A stretch of DNA of 64,000 bases from Emiliania huxleyi CCMP1516 (lineage: Eukaryota; Haptophyta; Isochrysidales; Noelaerhabdaceae). Within the stretch, counting starts at the first letter, position 1. Each line of letters opens with the position of its first letter. Below, one piece after another: positions 57,939 to 64,000 of the stretch. Below the pieces are notes generated by a model. It had not been told where the DNA came from, made no database searches, and saw only the letters and a program-made list of their open reading frames with translations. The stretch spans positions 628,372 to 692,371 of the forward strand of contig NW_005199926.1 in the NCBI RefSeq assembly GCF_000372725.1, read 5' to 3'. The position numbers and the translations under genes are program-made.

Positions 57939-60668
57939 CTACAAGAGGGGAGAGCCGGCTGAGCCAGAGTCGCCCGACCTGCCCGCCGCGTCAGCGCGGG
58001 CGGCGTCGCACTGCTGCAGCGCCACCCGCGGACCCCGCGCCTCGGCCACCGCCTTGGCAACCTCCTCCTTTGTCGGGACGTGCTGCGCCGGCGGCGGCGG
58101 CGGCTTCTCGCCCTTTTTGAGCTTTGGCGGCGGCGGCGGCGGGCTGACGAAGGGGATGAAGTCGACGCCGCCTGAGCAGGGAGAGCGGGCGCCGGCGTGG
58201 ACTGAGCGGCTCGGGGAGAGCTCGGGGCGCCCTTGGGAGGGGAGGGGGGGGGGAGGAGGAGGCGTGTGGGTGTGTGGGGAGGGGGCGGGGGCGGCGGCGC
58301 GCCCATGTACTCCTGCAGCACGTCTGGTACGCGGATGCCGATGGGCGTCTGGTAGTTTTCGATGACGCAGCACATGGCGCGCTCGGTGGCGATCAGTGTC
58401 GAGTTGAGCATGTGGCAGTACCTGCAATGGCGGCGGCGGCGGCGGCGGCGGCCGAGGCGGCGGGGGGGGGGGGGGGGGGGAAGGAGGCGGGCGTGAGACG
58501 GCGGCGTGGGGCCGGCACAGAGAGGGCGAGGCTGCGAGGCTCGACTGTGCACGAGAATGCTGGAGCTGCTGCGAGGCTGCCAGGCCTGTGAGTCTGGCTA
58601 CAAGGCGAGGCGGAGCTGCATCGCACTTCTTCTTGCCGTCATCGGTCTTTGTCTGACCGAATCGCACCTCGAGGCGGCGCGACTGGTAGTCGGTGCAGTT
58701 GGAGCAGGAGACGAGCTCGCGGTGCGCGTTCGAGCCGGGGAACCACGCCTTCGAGGTGAGAACAACAACCACGGGATTCGAACGATGCATGTCGTACAGC
58801 CGCGCCGCGACGTCCCGCGAGGAAGTGTCGTGTCTAGGAGGTGTCTAGGAGGTGTCTAGGAGGTGTCTAGGAGGTGTCTAGGAGGTGTCTAGGAGGTGTC
58901 TAGGAGGTGTCTAGGAGGTGTCTAGGAGGTGTCACGCCTCGAGGTCGTACTTCTTGGCCGCCGCGTCGTTGAGCTCGCCCGAGACGATGTTGACGACCTT
59001 GTATGGGATGCCTACCGGCGAGGTCAGGACCGAGGTGCGGCGAAGAGGCCGCGCGCCGGGCTGGACGAGGGTGCGGCGGTGCCCAGCGACTGGTAGAAGT
59101 CCATCGAGGTCTGAATCATCCGCTCCTGTTGACATGGCCCGGGCAGTGAAGCGCCGCCGTTCACAGCCTGCCGCGGCGTGGAGCGCCCTCAACGCCTGCT
59201 CGTCCCACGACGTCTTCCCCTCGGGCGAGGTGATTGCAAACTGCTCCACCTTTTCAAACTGGTGCACGCGGAAGATGCCGAGCTGGTCGCGCCTAGAGAC
59301 ATGTCCCGGACATGTCATGGACGTGTCCTGGACATGACTGCACGCGGAAGATGCCGAGCTGGTCGCGCCCGTGCGAGCCCGCCTCCTTGCGGAAGCAGGT
59401 GGAGTAGCCCGCGTACCTAGGGACACGGCCTCGACACGTCTCGGACATGTCCAGGACATGTCCTGTGGACGAGGAGCCCGAGACGTCCGGGACACGTCCG
59501 GGACACGTCCTGCTAGAGGTCGCGAGTAGCCCGGGGAGTGCGCACCGCTTGGGCAGCTGTTTGTCGTCGATCCACTCTCCGTGGTGGTAGGCGCAGATCG
59601 GCTGCTCCGACGTGGCGATCAGGTACTGGTCCTCGGAGGCGCCCGTCACCTACGCAGGCGGCGGCGGGGCGGAGGGCAGTGGGGGGCAGCAGTTGGGGAG
59701 GGAGGGCATGCGCTGGGTGGCGGTTTTGGTGGCGGTGTGGTGGCGGTTTGGCGGGCGTGGTCTCAGGCGGTGGCCGGCCCGAGGTCCGGGAAGGGCAGGA
59801 CATGTCCGGGACATGTCTAGGACATGTCCGTGACATGTCCGTGACATGTCGGCCCGAGGTCCGGGAAGGGCAGGCGCCAACGCCGCTCCGCATCAGAGGC
59901 GGTGGCTCGGGGCGCTGGAGCAGGACGGGCGCAGCAATGCTCGCCGCCCGGAGGTGGGGGCGGTGGAGGAGGGGCAGCGCTGGGGCAGCAGCAGCGAGCC
60001 TTGTAGAGCTGCTCATCAAAGTCGGCGAGCTGTGCAACCTTGGACATGAGCGACTTGTTCATCACGAAGGGGGTCTGCAGCAGCGTCGCGCCTCGCGACG
60101 TCAGGAAGTGCATCGCGTACGAGATGAGCGCCTGGTTGAGCAGCACGCCCGCGCCGGTGAGGAAGTAGCCCCGCGAGCCGGCGACCTGGGAGCCGCGCTC
60201 GGTGTTGGCGAGGCCGGCCATCTGGATGAGGTCGTAGTGGGAGAGCATCCAGTCCTCGCGCTTGAACTCGCCAAACTCGTGCACCACCGCGTTGTGCTCC
60301 TCGTCGTCGTGCACCGGCACGTCGTCCGGCACGAGGTTGCCGATCTTGCCGATCGTCGAGTCGCGCAGCTCGATGCACTCCTTCTCCTTGGCCTGCAGCT
60401 GCGCGATCTCCTCCTCGATCGCCTTCTTCTGCTCGAGCAGCTCCGGCGGCGGCGTCTCCTTCTTCTTCATGAAGCCGCCGATCTCCTTTTGCGTCTTGCC
60501 TCGCGTCGTGAGCGCCTGATCGAGCGAATAGCGCGTCTTGCGCCACTCCTGATCGTACTCGATCACCTGGTCGACGAGTGCGACGTCGGCGTAGCGCCGC
60601 CGCTGCGACTCGCGGACGAGGTCCGGGTCGCCGCCCTGCTCGGAGCGGAACAGAAGGATGTCGAGCAT
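57939..60668 (-). CDS. SERS: Seryl-tRNA synthetase, cytosolic type, 9 exons
   Basis: Charges tRNA-Ser. Exons: 60668-60000, 59649-59546, 59416-59369, 59292-59196, 59125-59083, 59011-58938, 58748-58627, 58421-58303, 58171-57939; all phases agree, 502 residues. N-terminal tRNA-binding coiled-coil arm ([20 protein letters not shown] to [20 protein letters not shown]), then the class II core: TSE loop ([14 protein letters not shown]), motif 2 ([18 protein letters not shown]), [47 protein letters not shown] and motif 3 ([20 protein letters not shown]), then [18 protein letters not shown], the expected eukaryotic C-tail. Six of eight introns use GC donors; intron 3 is bounded by a 31-bp direct repeat and intron 6 holds an 11-bp satellite. 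Confidence 0.93.
58827..58932. repeat. 11-bp satellite in SerRS intron 6
   Basis: About ten copies of GTGTCTAGGAG within intron 58937-58749. Confidence 0.9.
59263..59369. repeat. 31-bp perfect direct repeat bounding SerRS intron 3
   Basis: Copies at 59263-59293 and 59339-59369 (start TGCACGCGGAAGATGCCGAG), offset 76 bp, which equals the intron length (59368-59293). Confidence 0.95.
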
Positions 60669-60853
60669 AGGTGGAGAGGCGTGGCTGCCCAGCGGACTAA
60701 AGAAGAAATCAGTGGGCCGACCAAAATCCTGCTCGTGCAGGTGGGGGTGCGCCGAAACAACCCAAAAAAAAGGGGAACATAGCGTTTAGCGCTCACCCCG
60801 CCGACCCCATTCGGACACGCCTCATTGCTACCTACCTACCTACCTCATAAGAC

Positions 60854-62317
60854 TCAAAGATCCTCCTTCCCGACAATCCCGTCCCGCGTCGTCGACGCCG
60901 TCGGGTTCTGAGACTGAGCAATGATGAACCGCTGCTCTTCCGCGGCGTTGCCCCTGACGGCAAACTCTCCTATCAGCACCCCAGAAGGCAGCCGTGCCCG
61001 CAGGGCCCTATTTGAGCAGTGTGCCACGCCGTGTCTCAAGTGAATGCGGGGCTGGGTGAGCCTAGCGCAGGGGAGTGTTCTCCGCCTTGCCGCGTCCGCT
61101 CGGACCCTAGCCCACCGACCCGGCCGGAGCGTGGCAGCGATCCGCTCCTGCTGCGAAGCAGGGTCCACAACTAGCACCTGGACAGGCCTCGCTGCCCGAT
61201 TGTCCACAAACACGACCGCGCTGCCCGCGTACTCTGCCGACTGCGCCATCAGCTCATCGTGGTCCACCTTCCATAGCCGGAGACTGCTCAGCCTAGTAAA
61301 CTCCTGAAACATGAGCCGACGCGACGCCGCGGGGTCCAAGGCCCGGGACGAGGCGGCCGGCGAGAAGTATGCACCATGGGGCAGGTGTCCAGAGTAGAGA
61401 ACCATCCGGTTGAGGCGCACAGGGACGGATGCGTACTGCTCAAACTCGCCGGTGAGGTCCTCGGCCTCGGCCGGTAAGCTGAGGTTGGGATCGTGCTGGC
61501 GCCTGTACTTTTCCACGGAGCTCTGCATGGCAGCCAGGCACATGTACAGGTCGCCGGCCATCGCACAGCCCGACTCCTCGCACCCGCCGCACAGCTCCAC
61601 CCCCTGCTCGGCGCCAGGCCGCCTCCTCACGCGCCAAAATGAGGTTCCAGAGTCGTCATACTCTGAGGTGAGGTGTAGGTTGAGCACCAAGTGCCCAGAA
61701 TCGAGGTGGGTCAAACTGGTGGCTGGCCGATCCGACAAAAAGGCGAGCCGCCGCCACCCATCGGCACTCGCGTTGCCATCCGTCGGAAGAGGCTCGATGA
61801 GCTCGAGCAAGCTCCACTTTCCAGCCTGGCGGCTGAAGACTCCAGCTTCTCTCGCGAGAGCACGCGCCCTGGCTCGGGCGGCTGAACCAACTGCGCCTGT
61901 CCCGTGGAGGGCTGGCCAGGCATCGAGCAACGCATGCCGGAGCGGCGCCTCGCTGCCGAGGCGCATGCGCTCTCGGGCAAGGTGTGCCTCTGTCATCGAA
62001 AGCTTGCCCTGCGCGAGGAGGAGTCGTAGCGCCCGCCGAACGCAGGGTAGGTGTTCCCCCGATCCCAGCCGAAGGCTGGCCGTCACGTTAGTTTCTGAAG
62101 GCACAAAGATGCGGCCTGGGAAGCGAGAGCCCTCTGCACCCGGCAACGCCTGCTCGTGCACAAACGATGATGTGTCCAACGAGAGGAGCTCTGAGAGCGG
62201 CTCTGGGCAGAGGAAGCTGTCGATCACGAGGACCGGGTGCCTGCCGTTGCCAATCGAGAGAAGGTCTACGTCGGAGTCTGCAAAGCAACAGAAGTCGCGC
62301 GGGCTAGGCATCTGCAT
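60854..62317 (-). CDS. 2-oxoglutarate/Fe(II)-oxygenase-like protein (DUF6445-type) with VHL-like C-terminal domain
   Basis: 487 residues from the ATG at 62317, intronless. A double-stranded beta-helix core is suggested by TSLTHLDSGHLVLNLHLTSE (HxD metal-ligand pair), DDSGTSFWR, NRMVLYSGHLPHGAYF (distal His) and RRLMFQEF (the Arg for 2-oxoglutarate), the order seen in DUF6445/prolyl-hydroxylase-like proteins. The C-terminal part (VVFVDNRAARPVQVLVVDPA then IAATLRPGRWARVRA) resembles the VHL beta domain, and CARLTQPRIHLRHGV continues it. The N-terminus (NGRHPVLVIDSFL) is the usual entry strand. The substrate is unknown. No signal peptide or TM segment. Confidence 0.62.
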   Translation of the reverse strand: MQMPSPRDFCCFADSDVDLLSIGNGRHPVLVIDSFLCPEPLSELLSLDTSSFVHEQALPGAEGSRFPGRIFVPSETNVTASLRLGSGEHLPCVRRALRLLLAQGKLSMTEAHLARERMRLGSEAPLRHALLDAWPALHGTGAVGSAARARARALAREAGVFSRQAGKWSLLELIEPLPTDGNASADGWRRLAFLSDRPATSLTHLDSGHLVLNLHLTSEYDDSGTSFWRVRRRPGAEQGVELCGGCEESGCAMAGDLYMCLAAMQSSVEKYRRQHDPNLSLPAEAEDLTGEFEQYASVPVRLNRMVLYSGHLPHGAYFSPAASSRALDPAASRRLMFQEFTRLSSLRLWKVDHDELMAQSAEYAGSAVVFVDNRAARPVQVLVVDPASQQERIAATLRPGRWARVRADAARRRTLPCARLTQPRIHLRHGVAHCSNRALRARLPSGVLIGEFAVRGNAAEEQRFIIAQSQNPTASTTRDGIVGKEDL

Positions 62318-63759
62318 GGTTCGCTCGATTTTACTTGCGCAAAACTCGCACTTTCAAACTCGGTGTCGAACCACCAGCCCGACGCGCACTACAGTTAAAG
62401 CTCGTTTCGGCCCATTCCCCCTTCATTCGCCAGTCATTCGCCGCCCTCGGCGCTTCGGGGTGAAATCTCCCCGCGCCCGCCGGGGCGCCCCACCCACAGT
62501 GCCCAGACGCCAGAGGCGCTCTCTCTCGTTTGTGCGTACGTCTTTTTAGCTTACTGCGGGAGAAAGGGGAGGGGCAGATGTGCGCTCTATCTAGGCCCCT
62601 ACCTTAAGGAAGGCCCTCGCGCGGCGTAGTGAGTGAGGGAGATCGGTTTACGGCTCAAAAAATAAAAACAAGATTTTCGTGCGTACGTACGGACGGACGG
62701 GGTGTGGAGGGTGAGTTGACCAGTGGCTGTGCGCCGGGCCCTCCTGCTCGGCTCCAGCCAGTAGACAAGTCTTGTCATCAACAGAGTAGATAGATCTGAC
62801 CTCGGGGCCGATGTGATCAAGCGCTGGTAGCGTGGTTTGACCTCACACCCATGGTCTCACAGTGTGCTGGCAGTCGCCGAGCAGTGTCGCTCACACAAGC
62901 CGCAGCACAAGTGACTGAGGGCCAGTGAGGGCGAGCCCATCGCTATCACAGCTGTAGCAGCCGCACAGTAGGCTGTGTCAACTGTGCAGAGTGTGTGAGC
63001 AGCAGAGGAGCTGCTCTCCAGGCTTCAGGCGCAAAGAGCTGCAACCTGCATGCCACCGAAGGCGCTGTCGAGGTTCGCCGAGCGCGGCGCAGGTTGGGGG
63101 AAGCCGCCACCGACGAGCGCGTTGGACTTTTCACTCCGGGCAAAAAACGCGGCACAGCGGACGGTGCGGGGCGTGCCGCAAACTTAGCGGCGAGGCGCGG
63201 GACCGTCTATGTGTCAGCTGTGGCGAAGTGTGGGTCGCGTCCCCCCGATTTCCGTCAAGTCAACCCAGCATCCACACCCTTTAGGCCGTAGCACGCTTTT
63301 TCGCCAAAAAACAAATGGGGCCCGCGCGGCCGCGCGCCCGCTGTTTTGCTTTTGGCTTTTGCAAGCCCACCGTCCGAGCCATTTCTGGAACTGGATGGAC
63401 GCAAATTCCAGCACCCCGTCCAGCGATAGCCGATACGGCTCCAACAGTGAGTCAATACACACAGCGTGCTGTGCGACTGCGCTTCTATGCGCCCCGTAGA
63501 CACAACCGCACCGCAATGGCGGCATCACCCCCGCGTCTGCTGTCGCTCGACGCAGCCCGAAGTCCCCCTCCGCACCGAACCTCCGTCGAGGCCGCCGCTG
63601 CGCCAGAAGCGGGCGTCGCGGCCGGGCCCTCGACCGTGCCGCGTCCCCCGAACGCCTGCGCGAGCGGTCCAAGTGCGCGGTGAGAGCGGGCGGGCGGCCG
63701 GGAGGGGGGGGAGGGGGGCACACGACGCGCCTGCTCCGGGAGCACGAACACGTGGGAAA
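62318..63759. other. Intergenic; repeat C and microsatellite-like tracts
   Basis: Repeat C copy at 62352-62390 (matches 52746-52784). A sequence resembling 241-320 at 62560-62645. The rest shows no supported gene. Confidence 0.5.
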
Positions 63760-63966
63760 CTACTTCCCCCCCACGACGATGATGGGGTGCCCGACCGGCA
63801 TGTTGCGGAGCAGCGTCCAGACGGTGTACAGGGCCTGGCCTCCGAGCAGTGCGTAGCCGACACTGGGCTTGAGCTTCCAGTTGCCCACCTGGAGGATGAT
63901 GAGGAACATGGCAAGGAAGCCGACGAGGAGGATCATCGGCTCGCCGAGCTCCGAAAAGTCGGGGCA
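63760..63966 (-). CDS. Last exon of a cation/Ca2+ exchanger (CaCA, NCKX-like), partial
   Basis: Only the terminal exon is in the window: 69 codons from TGC at 63966 to TAG at 63760, after a pyrimidine tract and an ATTCAG acceptor. CPDFSELGEPMILLVGFLAM and FLIILQVGNWKLKPSVGYAL, then LGGQALYTVWTLLRN, match the C-terminal two membrane helices of K+-dependent Na+/Ca2+ exchangers, where a GWKL-type segment sits between the last two helices. The gene continues beyond the right edge. The family call rests on this end only. Confidence 0.6.
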   Translation of the reverse strand, partial: CPDFSELGEPMILLVGFLAMFLIILQVGNWKLKPSVGYALLGGQALYTVWTLLRNMPVGHPIIVVGGK

Positions 63967-64000
63967 CTGAATAGAGGGGGGGGGGGGAGTGAGAGGAATG

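Noticed and set aside
59417-59999. GGACATGTCC sites match a p53 half-site consensus
   Set aside because: They are part of low-complexity intronic satellites and no p53 family gene is expected in this lineage; the match is coincidental.

Overview
The window is GC-rich nuclear DNA from a unicellular alga with a secondary plastid. A haptophyte of the Emiliania/Chrysochromulina type fits best; a pelagophyte cannot be excluded. The signs are spliceosomal introns, eukaryote-only genes (Tom7, a TLC-domain protein, a THO-complex subunit, RS/RRM and CCCH RNA-binding proteins, a Dpy-30 motif), a thylakoid-lumen protein with a multipart targeting leader, many serine/proline-rich linkers, and sparse genes separated by short dispersed repeats. 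No rRNA or tRNA gene, CRISPR array or bacterial operon was recognised. A run of N (42420-43220) interrupts one gene. All splice sites here were inferred by hand from reading-frame and family continuity.

Layout. 0.7-3.7 kb (minus): a 3-exon protein and a small ubiquitin-like protein. 4.8-12.7 kb (plus): a single-pass membrane protein, an inositol polyphosphate kinase, a PsbQ-like lumen protein and a roughly ten-exon ABC1/aarF kinase. 12.7-16.4 kb: mostly empty, with a broken serine carboxypeptidase remnant and a small ORF. 16.4-19.3 kb: divergent TLC-domain (minus) and FHA-domain (plus) genes. 20.1-24.7 kb (minus): a five-exon GH72/GH17-like plus GH16 glucan enzyme on a membrane anchor. 24.7-30.2 kb: repeats, a Gep4-type phosphatase and two nested MITEs. 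30.2-41 kb: a lineage-specific protein, a THOC5-like subunit, a RING-H2 ligase, an OST-HTH/CCCH/cold-shock-like RNA-binding protein, a glycosyltransferase-like protein and a PHD/Tudor-like protein. 41.5-45.4 kb (plus): a NADAR-FHA-RRM-RS gene spanning the assembly gap. 46.5-52.6 kb: divergent ankyrin (minus) and multi-pass TIR receptor-like (plus) genes. 52.8-64 kb: two methyltransferases, Tom7, a Dpy-30 protein, a nine-exon seryl-tRNA synthetase, a 2OG-oxygenase-like protein and the last exon of a cation/Ca2+ exchanger.

The most unusual signal is in the introns. About half of the introns I could resolve (roughly 16 of 33) use a GC donor. Many are bounded by direct repeats in which the first copy is the start of the intron and the second copy is the start of the next exon. 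Three introns in two unrelated genes are copies of one sequence family with a shared stem-loop whose stem covaries. Together this is the signature of introner-like elements that insert with target-site duplication and borrow the duplicated target as the 5' splice site.
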